Origin: Microbacterium saperdae
Lineage (GTDB): Bacteria > Actinomycetota > Actinomycetes > Actinomycetales > Microbacteriaceae
Direction of reading: 5' to 3'
Assembly: GCF_006716345.1 (NCBI RefSeq)
Contig: NZ_VFOX01000001.1
Location: 1,860,001 to 1,924,000 of the forward strand
Length of the DNA: 64,000 nucleotides
Every line of letters begins with the position of its first letter. Position 1 is the stretch's first letter. Under the pieces are notes generated by a model. The model searched no databases, was not told the origin of the DNA, and was given only the letters and a program-made list of their open reading frames with translations. Shown here in pieces: positions 49,904-59,437 of the stretch. The translations under genes were made by a program, and so were the position numbers.

Positions 49904-50377
49904 ATGCCTGGACTGGACCGTATCGATCTCGAGCTTCTCGCCGCGCTGGCCGACGATCCCCGCATCACGATCGTGGCTCTCGCGGAGAATCTCGGCCTCT
50001 CTCGCAACACGATCCAGGCGCGGATGGCGCGGCTGGAGCAGACCGGGATCTTCCTCTCCTACGAGCGATCCTTCGCACCGGAAGTGCTCGGCTTCCCCCT
50101 GCAGGCCTTCGTCAGCATCGGGGTCCGCCAGACCGAGCTCCCGCGCATCATCAACGAGCTCGCCCGCATCCCCGAAGTCGTGCAGGCGCACGGTCTGAGC
50201 GGATCGATCGACCTGCTCGCCCGCGTCGCCTGCCGCGATGCGCGTCATCTGTTCGACACGGACGCACGGATCCTCTCGATCGAGGGCGTCGAGCGCACGG
50301 AGACCTCACTCGCGATGGGTGAGGTCATCCCGTTCCGGGTCGCCGGACTCATCGGCCTCGCGCGACGGGAATCCTGA
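49904..50377 (+). CDS. bkdR: Lrp/AsnC family regulator of bkd genes
   Basis: A 157-residue Lrp-type regulator. The helix-turn-helix DPRITIVALAENLGLSRNTI (about residues 15-34) is followed by the RAM ligand-binding domain with VQAHGLSGSIDLLARV and a C-terminal Arg-rich end. It is opposite bkdABC with a matching inverted repeat, so it should sense branched-chain amino or oxo acids and control the dehydrogenase. The ATG at 49904 is only 8 bases after a -10-like box, so the leader is very short. Ends in a 29-base overlap with the convergent hydrolase gene. Confidence 0.9.
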   Translation: MPGLDRIDLELLAALADDPRITIVALAENLGLSRNTIQARMARLEQTGIFLSYERSFAPEVLGFPLQAFVSIGVRQTELPRIINELARIPEVVQAHGLSGSIDLLARVACRDARHLFDTDARILSIEGVERTETSLAMGEVIPFRVAGLIGLARRES

Positions 50378-51248
50378 GGAATCGACGGATCGCCCCTGCG
50401 GCTTCCGCAGGGGTCTCGTAGTGGATCAGATGACCCACGTGGGCGATCTCGACGAGTGACGCATCGGGGAACCGTGCGGCGAGCGTGCGCTCCGCCTCGA
50501 TCGGGGTGATGTCGTCGCGTTCGGCGGCGACGAGCAGTGTCGGAACCTCGATCTGCGTGGCGAACTCGCGCACGTCGTGCGACACGCTCGCGACGAAAGC
50601 GTCCCTGAGCACGTCACGATCCGAGAACCGCGAGAAGTACGTGTCGTGCTGGTCGTGGATGAAGCGGCGCAGCTCGGGATCCTTGGTCTTCGCCATGGTG
50701 ATGCTCATGACGCGCACGATCACGCGGTTGCGCAGCAGTGCGGTGCCGAGGCGTTCAGGAAGCCGCGCACCGAGCGCGTAGTAGAGCACGGCGAGCCGGG
50801 TCATCAGCCCCTTCGGGCCTTCCAGCGCCGGGGCGCCGATCGGGTTCAACAGGATGAGGCGCGGCGTCTCCAGACGTCCGGCGACGGCTGCGGCCGTGAC
50901 GATCGAGCCGAAGGAGTGTCCGAGGATGACCGCCCCTGGCGCGACCTTCGCAGCGAATTCCGTGAGCCACCCGGCGTACGCGTCGAGATCGTGCGCGGTG
51001 CCGGGAAGCGGATCCGTCTCACCGAAACCGGGCAGGTCGGGCGCGATCACTCGTGCCTCGGGAAGGAACGCCAGCACCGGTTCGAGTCCGTGGTGCTCGC
51101 CGCGGAAGCCGTGCACCGCGATCACGGTCGTCTCGGCGTCCTTCGGACCATAGACCCAGTACGCCGTCACACCGCCTGAGACCTCGACCTCATGCCGCTC
51201 GACGGGCAGACGGCTCAGACGGTCGGCGTAGGGGGAAGGCACGGTCAT
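50349..51248 (-). CDS. Alpha/beta hydrolase
   Basis: A 299-residue cytoplasmic alpha/beta hydrolase. VIAVHGFRGEHHG is the oxyanion region, GHSFGSIV holds the nucleophile Ser, AAERDDITP the acidic residue and HVGHLIHYE the catalytic His. The cap domain is helical and basic. The substrate is unknown; proline iminopeptidase or epoxide hydrolase-like enzymes are nearest in pattern. It starts at 51248 opposite the exonuclease gene. Confidence 0.9.
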   Translation of the reverse strand: MTVPSPYADRLSRLPVERHEVEVSGGVTAYWVYGPKDAETTVIAVHGFRGEHHGLEPVLAFLPEARVIAPDLPGFGETDPLPGTAHDLDAYAGWLTEFAAKVAPGAVILGHSFGSIVTAAAVAGRLETPRLILLNPIGAPALEGPKGLMTRLAVLYYALGARLPERLGTALLRNRVIVRVMSITMAKTKDPELRRFIHDQHDTYFSRFSDRDVLRDAFVASVSHDVREFATQIEVPTLLVAAERDDITPIEAERTLAARFPDASLVEIAHVGHLIHYETPAEAAGAIRRFLRIPVARGR

Positions 51249-51315
51249 GCCTCGAGTCTACGGAGTCACCGTGTGCCTCCCGATGGATGTCGGCCGCTCG
51301 TCCTACCGTGAGGGC

Positions 51316-52038
51316 ATGTCGACTGCACCCGACCTCCCCGCCTGGCTCACTCGCGTCGGAGTCTTCGACCTCGAGACCACAGGAGTCGACGTCACGACGG
51401 ATCGGGTGGTCACCGCGCACGTCGGAGTGCTCGATGCGAACGGACGGCAGGTCGCTGCGCGCTCCTGGCTGGCCGACCCCGGCATCCCGATCCCGGAGGG
51501 AGCGACAGCTGTGCACGGAGTGACCACGACTCACGCCCGTGCGCACGGCCGGCCGGCCGCGGAGGTGGTCGGCGAGATCACCGCCGCGCTCCGATCCCTC
51601 CTGGCGCAGGGAGTGCCCGTCGTCGCCTACAACGCGTCGTACGACTTCTCCCTTCTCGCGCACGAGGCAACGCGCCACGGGATCCAGCCTCTCGCCGATC
51701 CCTCGCCGATCATCGATCCGCTCGTGATCGACAAGGCCTACGACCGTTATCGGCGCGGCAAGCGCACACTCGAGGTCGTCGCCGCCCACTACGCCGTGCC
51801 CCTCGAAGGTGCCCACGAGGCCTCGGCGGATGCGATCGCCGCCGGACGCGTCGCGCAGGCCCTCGCCCGGCAGTTCGTCCTGCCGCAGTCGCTCACCGAG
51901 CTGCATACGCGGCAGGTGGGCTGGGCCCGTTCTCAGGCCGAGAGTCTCACCGAGTACTTCATCAGCATCGGACGCCTCGAGCCGGAAGAGGCGCTGGACG
52001 GCACGTGGCCCGTGCGTCCGCACGCGTCGGTGCTCTGA
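51316..52038 (+). CDS. 3'-5' exonuclease (DnaQ/DEDDh type)
   Basis: A 240-residue exonuclease. VFDLETTGVD is ExoI (Asp, Glu), NASYDFSLLAHEA is ExoII and HEASADAIAAGRVA is ExoIII with the DEDDh His and last Asp. This is the DNA polymerase III epsilon-like group, present as a free protein. The polar C-terminal 50 residues (LTELHTRQVGWARSQAESLT) are characteristic of Microbacteriaceae copies. It may act in repair or RNA turnover. The ATG at 51316 has GAGGG near it. Confidence 0.9.
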   Translation: MSTAPDLPAWLTRVGVFDLETTGVDVTTDRVVTAHVGVLDANGRQVAARSWLADPGIPIPEGATAVHGVTTTHARAHGRPAAEVVGEITAALRSLLAQGVPVVAYNASYDFSLLAHEATRHGIQPLADPSPIIDPLVIDKAYDRYRRGKRTLEVVAAHYAVPLEGAHEASADAIAAGRVAQALARQFVLPQSLTELHTRQVGWARSQAESLTEYFISIGRLEPEEALDGTWPVRPHASVL

Positions 52039-52050
52039 GCAGGAAGTACG

Positions 52051-53067
52051 TCAGCGTGCACCGTCGTCGGATCGATGTCGGAGCTCCCTGGCCTCCGCGA
52101 TCTCGTCGATGGTGCGCTGATTCTTCTCCTCGACCTGCGTCGAGTCGCGCAGAGGAAGCTGTACCCGGAACTCGGCCGGCTCCCCGGCCCTGAGCTCGCG
52201 GGCTCTCTCGACCGCGGCATCGAACTCGACCCCCAGCATGAGGGCCAGGTTCGCGATCCACATCCACAGCAGGAAGATGATCGCACCGGCGAGCGGCCCG
52301 TACACGCGGTCGTAGTCGACGATGTTCGAGACGTAGAGGCTGAACAGTGCGCTGGCGACGATCAGCACGAGGATGGCGATCCCCGCGCCGAGACTCACCC
52401 AACGGAACTTCACGTGCTTCACATTCGGCGCTCGGTCGTAGAGGAAGGCCACGGCGGCGATCACGACCGCCGCCAGGAGGGGCCAGCGTAGGATCTGCCA
52501 GGCGATGAGCACGGAATCTCCGAGCGAGAGCGCATCGCCGATGGCCCGTGCGACCGGTTCCGACAGCGTGAGCAGCGCCGCCACCGCCAGCACCGCGGCG
52601 AACAGCACCACGCTCACCGCGAGCTGCATCAGTTTCAACGCCCAGCCCCGTCGGCCCTCGTCGACGCCGTAGACCCGGTTCGTCCCTCGCCCGAGCACCG
52701 CGATGTAACGCGCTCCCGCCCAGATCGTGAGAGCGAGACCGGTGACGAGAGCCAGCCCCGCGATCGACGACTCCGCGAGCACGTCGACAACGGACGCCAG
52801 CGCCTTCGCGACCTCCGGAGACGCGACGGTTCGAGCGACTTCGAGGACGAGCGACACCGTCTCCGATTCCTTGCCCAGCAGGCTGATGATCGAGACGATC
52901 ACCATGATCGCGGGGATGAGCGCGAGAACGGCATGGAAGGTCAGCCCGGCGGCGATATCGCCCGCGCCGTCTGCCCCGAACTTGCGGACGACGCTGCGGG
53001 CCACGAACTTCCACGATCGGGCGTCGAGGTCGTTCGGCGACGGTTCCTCTGCTGTGGTGTCGCTCAT
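52051..53067 (-). CDS. YihY/BrkB family inner membrane protein
   Basis: A 338-residue protein with six membrane helices. AAGLTFHAVLALIPAIMVIV opens the family, DRVYGPLAGAIIFLLWMWIA is near the end, and both tails are polar and acidic. The family is wrongly known as ribonuclease BN; its role is in the membrane, possibly transport. It is the chromosomal neighbour of the island on the left. The ATG at 53067 is chosen; the frame is open up to 53139. Confidence 0.9.
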   Translation of the reverse strand: MSDTTAEEPSPNDLDARSWKFVARSVVRKFGADGAGDIAAGLTFHAVLALIPAIMVIVSIISLLGKESETVSLVLEVARTVASPEVAKALASVVDVLAESSIAGLALVTGLALTIWAGARYIAVLGRGTNRVYGVDEGRRGWALKLMQLAVSVVLFAAVLAVAALLTLSEPVARAIGDALSLGDSVLIAWQILRWPLLAAVVIAAVAFLYDRAPNVKHVKFRWVSLGAGIAILVLIVASALFSLYVSNIVDYDRVYGPLAGAIIFLLWMWIANLALMLGVEFDAAVERARELRAGEPAEFRVQLPLRDSTQVEEKNQRTIDEIAEARELRHRSDDGAR

Positions 53068-53236
53068 GTCGGTCGACCTGCCTTCGCGGCTCTTCTCATT
53101 CGCTGACACAGAGCCGGATGACATGCTGTGACCGCTCACGAGTGCGGGAGACGTCGTTCGGGCACGCTCATGCCGAATCGCGGCGCGCGCCCTCTCGTGA
53201 AACCGGTGTGCACGCCGACCTCCTCCGAAGACGTGG

Positions 53237-53270
53237 TGGGGCGGGTGGGACTTGAACCCACGATCGTCGG
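53237..53270 (-). repeat. attL: duplicated 3' half of tRNA-Met
   Basis: These 34 bases match 60280-60313 exactly and stand for the tRNA from the 3' side of the anticodon stem through the T arm and acceptor to the discriminator base. The next base differs (T against G), then TTATG is again shared. No 5' half is present, so this is a remnant left by integration and not a working tRNA. Confidence 0.85.
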
Positions 53271-53586
53271 TTTATGGACATCAGCCCTGGAGCACCGTTG
53301 TTCCCTTGACTCTAGCGGAATCGGCCGTTGACCTACGGGTTGGTACGGAGCAGAAACAGGACCCAAACCGCCATTAGTGGACACAAAGTGGACCTGATTC
53401 TCGACATGCGTTGCGTCAGAATACCGCGGCTGCGTGCCGAGGACCAGGTGGTCATCGTGCGCCTGGACAACCCCACATCCTCCCCTGCGGAGCGGAGAGG
53501 GCCAACGTCTCCTTGCCCTCCATAGAGCCGCAACGAGGCACCCCCTAAGATCCTCGCCGCAGGGGTGGTGTGGTGAAGGAGACGAC
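53271..53586. other. Non-coding left end of the island
   Basis: No convincing gene is seen in these 316 bases. The sequence at 53384-53405 (CAAAGTGGACCTGATTCTCG and 2 more bases) has a near copy at 60185-60205 close to the other end. This is consistent with arm-type integrase-binding sites. A TAAGAT box at 53546-53551 may be the promoter of the next gene. Confidence 0.5.
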
Positions 53587-54518
53587 ATGACTCTGCCTAC
53601 GATGGACGGCCACGGCAACCTGCATCGAACCAGCGGGCCCGGCGGCGGACAGTTCGCAGCCCGCCTCACAGCGCCACCAGCCGCGCCACTCACCAGCGCT
53701 TCCGAGCATCTCCGAGCGCGTGTCCGGGTCGATTGGCGCCAGCTCCTCAGCGGGGAGGACACACGGGTCGACACTTCCAGCGAATCTCGTCGCAAACGCG
53801 AGGGCCTCAGCTGGTTCCGTCGAGCTGGTGATGTCGCGAAGACCGCGAAGGCCCAGGCCGCCGCTGCCCAATCGTTCATCACGAACGTCACCGTCCCTGC
53901 TTACACATCAGAGCAGGCTCCGGTCTCCATCGTCGTCGACGGCACGGCTTCAGCGTCCGGCGACGAAGTCGCACGCGAGTACCGCATCGTCAACGGGCAG
54001 CTTGTCCGGCAGGTCTGGGGCATCGAGGACCCCGACACAGGACGGTCACTCCCATCGTCCCGGCCGCGGCCGCGTGGGCACCCAGCGAACCCGGGCGAGA
54101 GTATGAGTTGCGACCAGTCCCCGCTGACGAAGAGTGGCTCCGTCAGCAAGCCGAGCAGGCGCCGGCGGTCGCGGCTACGTCTGAGTCGCATGCCGTGCAG
54201 ATCATTCAGGACAGCCTCGACCGATTCGCCGCGATCGACGGTGACGTGTGGCAGGTGACGGAAGCCCCCGTGTACCTGGCGCCTGTCGTCGATGACGCCC
54301 CGTTCACGGCGCCGCTGACAGTCGCAGTCGCGTCAGCGCCGGACACATCAGATGCCGCTGCAGAACATGGGTACTTCGCTGCCGACAGCTACGGGGAAGC
54401 GCTGCGCACAATGCAGGAGACCGCGGATCACCACATGCGCGGCGGCTCCTTCGACATGATCTCGCGTTCAAACCTGTGCACGACACGGTCAGCGAGAGTA
54501 GTCGCACGGTGTCCCTGA
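53587..54518 (+). pseudogene. Mobile-element hypothetical gene, probably frameshifted
   Basis: Translation begins at the ATG with GAAGGAGA upstream and gives a typical actinobacterial mobile-element N-terminus (HGNLHRTSGPGGGQFAARL). Near 54035-54060 the natural-looking sequence moves to another frame, where APSEPGREYELRPVPADEEW and the acidic rest continue to 54518. A single-base indel there would restore one protein of about 300 residues. No catalytic motif is seen. The last bases overlap an antisense open frame. Confidence 0.5.
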
Positions 54519-54661
54519 TCGAATCCCCCATATTTGGAGACTCTCGCAGGGAGCTCCGCGACGATCGCGTTCCGGGCGAGGTCCGCTCCCCGCTCCAGTG
54601 CGAAGGCGTTCGATTCGTCGAGGAGCCGCACGGTGATCCATCGGCTCGTGCGATCGAACAC
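54428..54661 (-). CDS. Possible small or truncated open frame, function unknown
   Basis: A 77-residue frame beginning with GTG, containing TVRLLDESNAFALERGADLA and ending in EREIMSKEPPRMW. It has high third-position GC in the first 35 codons, which is coding-like. The frame is open further upstream without a good start, so it may be the tail of a lost gene. It overlaps the end of the frameshifted gene on the other strand. No domain recognised. Confidence 0.25.
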   Translation of the reverse strand: MFDRTSRWITVRLLDESNAFALERGADLARNAIVAELPARVSKYGGFDQGHRATTLADRVVHRFEREIMSKEPPRMW

Positions 54662-54800
54662 CGTCTTCGGGTTCTTCTGGATGCCTGGTGCGGTTACACC
54701 ATGATGTCGTCACGCTCCTAGGCGAATCCACACGATAGCCGACAGCAGTCCCCCGGGAAGCGCCATAGGCTTGAGAGCTGTACTGCGCCGAACGCAGAAC

Positions 54801-54839
54801 GGTGGCCGCGCCGATCCGGGTGGGACAGGCGCGGCCACC
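54801..54839 (-). terminator. 12-bp stem terminator after the glycine-rich gene
   Basis: GGTGGCCGCGCC (54801-54812) pairs with GGCGCGGCCACC (54828-54839) around 15 bases. It is about 35 bases beyond the stop of the minus-strand glycine-rich protein gene. From 54662 to 54800 no gene is seen. Confidence 0.6.
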
Positions 54840-54874
54840 GAAGTGGACCACTGTGGTCATTGCTCTTGAACTGG

Positions 54875-56101
54875 TCAGGCCGTACAGGCTCCGAGATCCA
54901 GACCAGCAGCGGCTGTGAACGACAAGAACACGGTGCCGGGCACGCCGTTCCAAGAAGTCGCGGACGACCCGCTGTTTCCGGCGAGAGTGATGGCCGTGTT
55001 GGAGATCACGACCGCTCCCACGGAAGCAGCGACGTAGTTGCCACCGGCACCGCCACCGCCTGCGGCGATGACAAGTTCCCGATTGGCGAGGTAGACATGC
55101 TGGATACTTCCGCCACCGCCGCCACCATAGCCGCCGCCACCGCCGCCACCGCTCCCGAGGAGTGTGTAGTTGTTCACGACTACTCCGCTGGCGATCTTCA
55201 GGCCGCCGTTTCCTCCGTTGCCTCCCGTAGCTCCTGAGGCAAGTGTTCCTGCGCTTCCCATCACAGTCGACGTCTGCGTGAAGGAGCCCGTGTACGATGT
55301 CGCGCCAGCCGCTCCGGCGGTGGAGCTACTGCCACCGCTGCCCGGCGCTGACGTCGCCGAGCGCACGTTTCCCAGATCGCTGCGAGAGAAGTACGCCGAA
55401 GGGCCTGATGTTCCTGCGCCGGTCGCGGTGAGCGGAGCATTTCCACCGTAGGAGATGGAGGTGGGGCTGCCGCCCACGAAGCTGTTCGCGGTTCCTCCGA
55501 AGCCTCCGCCGCCGCCGGCGACGACCGCCGGCACGCCATTCACCAACAGTGCACTGCCACCACCGCCACCGCCACCGACCGCTGAAGGGAAAGTGTCAAA
55601 CGGAGGGTCTGTCAGTGGCGCGGTCGGATCCCAAGGCCCCGATCCGCCCCGACCGAAGCCATCGCCGCCGAGACCGACGCGGAGCGGCAGAGGATTGCTC
55701 GGCGGGTTGCGGGGGACCAACGATGAGAGGCCACCACCTGCGGCAACGAAGTTCACCAGGGTGTCTGCGCTCGGGGAGTTCATCACCCCGACCATTGCGG
55801 CTCCGGACCCGCTGAACAGTCCGCCGCCGCCACCACCCACGACCCTGTAGCTGATGTCGGTCGCACCTGCAGGAATCACGACGGAGCACAGGCCCGACTG
55901 CGTCCCGTTGCCGCTCACCGTGAATGTGTACGTCTCCCGTGCCGCGCTCGCCGCGGCCAGCGGTGTCGCGATCGCAAGAGCGACGACCGGAACAGACCAC
56001 GCCGCGCCCTTTACCAGCGTGCGACGGGCAACGCCGTCCCGTCGCGTCTGCGAACCCGCATCACCTTCGATGTGCTCAGTCCCATCATGTTCCGTGCTCA
56101 T
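54875..56101 (-). CDS. Glycine-rich Tat-exported protein
   Basis: A 408-residue protein. Near residue 26 is RRTLVKGAAWSVPVVALAIA, a twin-arginine-type signal common in secreted proteins of this family. The mature protein is a chain of Gly-rich loops (for example VVGGGGGGLFSGSG and GSGGGGGGGYGGGG) with short beta segments between them and two Cys near the ends (LCSVVI and LGACTA). No LPXTG anchor is seen, so it is released or held non-covalently in the wall. It seems to be the only intact cargo of the island. Long Gly tracts may be prone to length change. Confidence 0.75.
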   Translation of the reverse strand: MSTEHDGTEHIEGDAGSQTRRDGVARRTLVKGAAWSVPVVALAIATPLAAASAARETYTFTVSGNGTQSGLCSVVIPAGATDISYRVVGGGGGGLFSGSGAAMVGVMNSPSADTLVNFVAAGGGLSSLVPRNPPSNPLPLRVGLGGDGFGRGGSGPWDPTAPLTDPPFDTFPSAVGGGGGGGSALLVNGVPAVVAGGGGGFGGTANSFVGGSPTSISYGGNAPLTATGAGTSGPSAYFSRSDLGNVRSATSAPGSGGSSSTAGAAGATSYTGSFTQTSTVMGSAGTLASGATGGNGGNGGLKIASGVVVNNYTLLGSGGGGGGGYGGGGGGSIQHVYLANRELVIAAGGGGAGGNYVAASVGAVVISNTAITLAGNSGSSATSWNGVPGTVFLSFTAAAGLDLGACTA

Positions 56102-56397
56102 ATGCGTTGCTCACCTTGCCTGTCGAATGTGGAGTGACGCGGTGTCATCGACACACGCGACGCATGCGCAGAACAGAGCTCTCGCATACGCGGCAACTGG
56201 ACTATTGAGAAGCCCAGCGCGCACTCCTCAAGTTTCCAACGCGTCTCCCGAGCGCGACTATCCCCCTAACTGATGGTTCGTCAGCACGTTCCCCCCGCCT
56301 CGCCGGGACGAACGAAGGCGCGCGGACGCATCGCCATACCGCGATCACTCGCCCTGATCAACCCGCTCCCCTGCGTCCCGCGACTGACCCATCTTGA

Positions 56398-57009
56398 GTT
56401 CACCTGACGAGCAGCCCCGGCGAAAGGAAGACCACAGCGGTCCGATACGAACGCGAACGTCCCGGCGAGCTGGTGCACATGGACGTGAGAAAGCTCGGCC
56501 GCATCCCGGACGGCGGCGGATGGCGAGCACGCGGCCGAGACTCAACACAGACCGAGAAGAACAAGCGCGCGGGCGCCGGTTACGACTACGTCCATTCCGT
56601 CGTCGATGACCACTCCCGCCTCGCCTACAGTGAGGTTCTCCCCGATGAGAAGGGGCCGACATGCGCCGCGTTCTTCGAACGCGCGATCGGCTACTTCGCC
56701 GCGCACGGCATCCGCAGGATCGAGCGGTTGATCACCGACAACGCCTGGGCATACCGGTACTCGCTACGCGATCTCTGCGCCACGCACGACATCCGGCAGA
56801 AGTTCATCAAACCGCACTGCCCCTGGCAGAACGGGAAAGTGGAGAGGTTCAACAGGACCCTGCAGACCGAGTGGGCCTACCGGCAACCATTCACCTCGAA
56901 CGACGATCGCACCGCAGCCCTTGACCCCTGGCTCGAGCACTACAACACTGGACGACGCCACTCAGCCCTCGGAGGCCCCCCGATCAGCCGACTGCAACCA
57001 ACGTCCTGA
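56398..57009 (+). pseudogene. IS481 family transposase, N-terminally truncated
   Basis: The open frame from 56398 covers the catalytic rve core: HMDVRKLG with the first Asp, LITDNAWAYR with the second Asp and NGKVERFNRTLQ with the Glu, ending HSALGGPPISRL as usual. Full IS481 transposases are about 320 residues; here the N-terminal helix-turn-helix part of about 120 residues is missing and an in-frame TGA at 56395 closes the frame. The upstream bases do not encode it in another frame as far as can be seen. An inactive remnant. Confidence 0.75.
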
Positions 57010-57047
57010 CCGGGTACACCTAGGTCTGCTGACAAAGCGACAGATCG

Positions 57048-57081
57048 AGGGCCTGGGTGCGTATCGGCGCATCCGGGCCCT
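57048..57081 (-). terminator. Hairpin after the DinG-like gene
   Basis: Bases 57048-57061 pair with 57068-57081 (14 pairs, 2 of them wobble) around a 6-base loop. It is about 45 bases beyond the stop of the helicase remnant and before the IS481 stop on the other strand. Confidence 0.5.
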
Positions 57082-57125
57082 TCCTGATGTCGTACTCGCC
57101 ACTGACCTGCGGTGACCCGTTCCGT

Positions 57126-58049
57126 TCAGCGCGCGCTGAGCCATTCCACGGCGGAACCGCGCGCGGAGAGCTTGTGCCCGAAGTGGTCGAGCGTCTCCAT
57201 GTAAATCTGCCGAGTCGGCTCTGGGTACGTGATCGGACCCGGGCGTCCAGCCGGTGCTTTCAGAAGACGCGGGTCGAGGCACGCGACCATGCCACGGTCG
57301 GAGGTGTGCCTGATGAGGCGCCCGGCGGCTTGCGACAGAAGCAACGCGGCGTCGACGGCGTACACGTACCTGTCTGCTGCCCAACGGTCCCCGGTTCGCG
57401 CTTCGAGCTCCTCCACACGGGCGTCGTCGATCGGGTTGGATGGAGACCGCGGGATCCGGTCAACGATCACCAGCGAGCAGGTCTCCCCCGGCGCGTCGAC
57501 ACCAGTCATCAACGACTTCGTGCCGACGAGCACCGACCCGATATCTTGACGCCATTCGGTGGTGATCCTCGAAGGGGTGCCGCCATCCCATTGGGAGTGC
57601 ACGGTGATGTCGGGCAATGCTCGGCGCAGGCGTTCCGCGTACAGCTTGCCGTCGACAGCCTTCGCCGACAGCACCAGCGCGCGTCCACCGTTGGCGCGGA
57701 CGAGATCAACGATCAGCTCCGCGGCCCAGGCAGGGTGCGCTGACGAGTCGAACGACCGCTTGCCCCGATACCCCTCACGGGTGAGGGTCGCCAGCTCCTC
57801 CTGCGATTCCAGCTGCGGGATGAAGAGTGAGCTCCCGGCGTATGCCTCGGTGAACGGGGTCGGGTAGGTGCGACGCTCAGCAACCAGCCCTGCCCGCTGG
57901 GCGTAGTTCACAGGCAGAGTCGCGGAGATCGCGGTGACGGACAGCTGGTACGGCTCGCCATCCTCGTCGTTCGCGGTCCACAGGTGGTTGTTGAGCATCC
58001 ACCCGACGCTGATCGGAGAGATGTTCGCCGCGATCCATGCGCGCCCGTT
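57126..58049 (-). pseudogene. DinG-like helicase, C-terminal part (after an in-frame stop)
   Basis: This is the second half of the helicase at 58050-59396 in the same reading frame. It continues straight after the TGA with NGRAWIAANISPISVGWML. It holds SVTAISATLPVN (motif III-like), GRALVLSAKAVDGKLYAERL, SVLVGTKSLMTGVDAPGE and the final motif QAAGRLIRHTSDRGMVACLD, all as in DinG/XPD-type helicases. A Met at 57998 (MLNNHLW) is not at a natural domain boundary. With readthrough the full protein would have about 750 residues. Confidence 0.7.
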
Positions 58050-59396
58050 TCACCCTCGAGGCTCCTCTCGTTCGATCCAGCGGGCCCACCCGGAGCGATG
58101 CTTCGCCAGCGAACGCATCGTCGCCTTCAGCTTGTCGATCCTGTCGAGCACGGCCGTGGCCTTTATGCGCTTGGACACGTCGCGATCGTCGGCGAGGTGC
58201 CCGAGCTCTTTCGATCCGATGTCAGCCCAGCTGCGGATCATGTCCTCGATCTCGGCGACAGGGTTGTCGTTCTCACCGAGACGGCGGACGCTGTCCCGTT
58301 GCGTGCCAGCCGTGCCGCTACTGCCGGCGCTGAGCTTCTCTTCGACGTATGCCGCGACGGTGTCCGCCTCGTCATTCCATTTCTGCATGCGGCCGCTGGG
58401 CTTTCCTGCAGCCCGGTACGCCTGTCGAGCGATCGAGAGGATGGTGCCGCGGGAGAGCGTCGTCGCTCCCTGTGAGCGGACATGGCCGGGCAGCGTGTGC
58501 GCCTCGTCCACGATGATGTGGTCGATCCGCCCGAATCGGTTGGACCCGACGATGATGGGCAGACCGAGCGCTGCCTGAACGGCCAGGATCGAGTGGTTCG
58601 TGACGATGATGTCGGCGCCGGTGGCGTGGTCTTTCGCGAGCTGCGCTTTCGGGGGCACCCCGTATCGAGAGCCGTCATCTGCCTCAGAGGATGACGATGA
58701 CACGGACTGCCACCCCTCGGTGGTGTGCTCGATCGGGCAGGAGTGTCGATCGCCGGGCTCGTCGAAATGACTCGGCGTGTACTGGCGGAGCGCCCAGACG
58801 ATGAGCTTGCGGAACGCCCCCTCGCTGCCGACGTCGGGGAACTGCTCCATGCCTTTCATGCGGCCGTTCGTTTCGAGCATCTCGGCGAGCTTGGCGTATC
58901 CGGTGGTGCCGGTACTTCCGGTGAGGGTCTGTGCCGTAGCGATGACCTTCGCGGGGTCGACGTAGTTGGCGATGCCCTTCACGAAGGCGACGATCACCTG
59001 CCGGTCGGGGTACAGCTCGGCCGCCGCGGTCTGGACGGTGTCCACGTCCTTGTCCTGAAGCTGCCCCATGAGTGCCAGGGAGTCAGTGGACAGGACGGTG
59101 CGCTCGTCCCATTCGACGGCCGCCATGAACGCAGCTGTCAGGGTGGCCAAAGACTTTCCGGATCCGGTCGGCGCGACGCCCACACAGGCCGTGTGCGCGT
59201 CCATCGCGATATCGATGTGCCGGCGGAGATCGGCCTGGCCGGGTCGTGGAAGGGCGTGAGGGTTCCCGGTGGCTACGCGGACGGCAGCGGTGAGTAGTCC
59301 CAGCTGATCTGAGGCGAGGTCGTCACGGGAGTTCGCGGGGATGAGCCCCGCGACAGATGTAAGGGAGGGCATGCTCACCACATGCGCGGCAGCCAT
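58050..59396 (-). pseudogene. DinG-like helicase, N-terminal part ending at an in-frame TGA
   Basis: The frame contains CVGVAPTGSGKSLATLTAAF (Walker A at about residues 70-85), a likely Cys-containing region with CPIEHTTEGW, DIIVTNHSILAVQAALG and the DEAH box HIIVDEAHTLPGHV. It ends at the TGA at 58050-58052 in mid-protein (EREEPRG), while the same frame goes on in the next entry. A CGA or GGA to TGA change would explain it. The start is ATG at 59396 or at 59372; the sequence around both is a repeated element. In the upstream direction the frame is open into the integrase remnant. Confidence 0.7.
59370..59390. repeat. Start-site element, copy 1 (left arm of inverted repeat)
   Basis: The 21 bases are the perfect complement of 59417-59437, with 26 bases between them. 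Read on the minus strand it ends with GTGGTGAGCATG, giving a start codon for the DinG-like gene. A third copy is at 60081-60104. Confidence 0.7.
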
Positions 59397-59416
59397 CGTG
59401 CACGGGTTCCGCCGTC

Positions 59417-59437
59417 GCCGCGCATGTGGTGAGCATG
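59417..59437. repeat. Start-site element, copy 2 (right arm of inverted repeat)
   Basis: Exact inverse of copy 1. On the plus strand it ends with GTGGTGAGCATG, giving the start of the short reading frame at 59435. Confidence 0.7.

Noticed and set aside
53237-53270. A second tRNA-Met gene
   Set aside because: Only the 3' half is present; it is the attL duplication.
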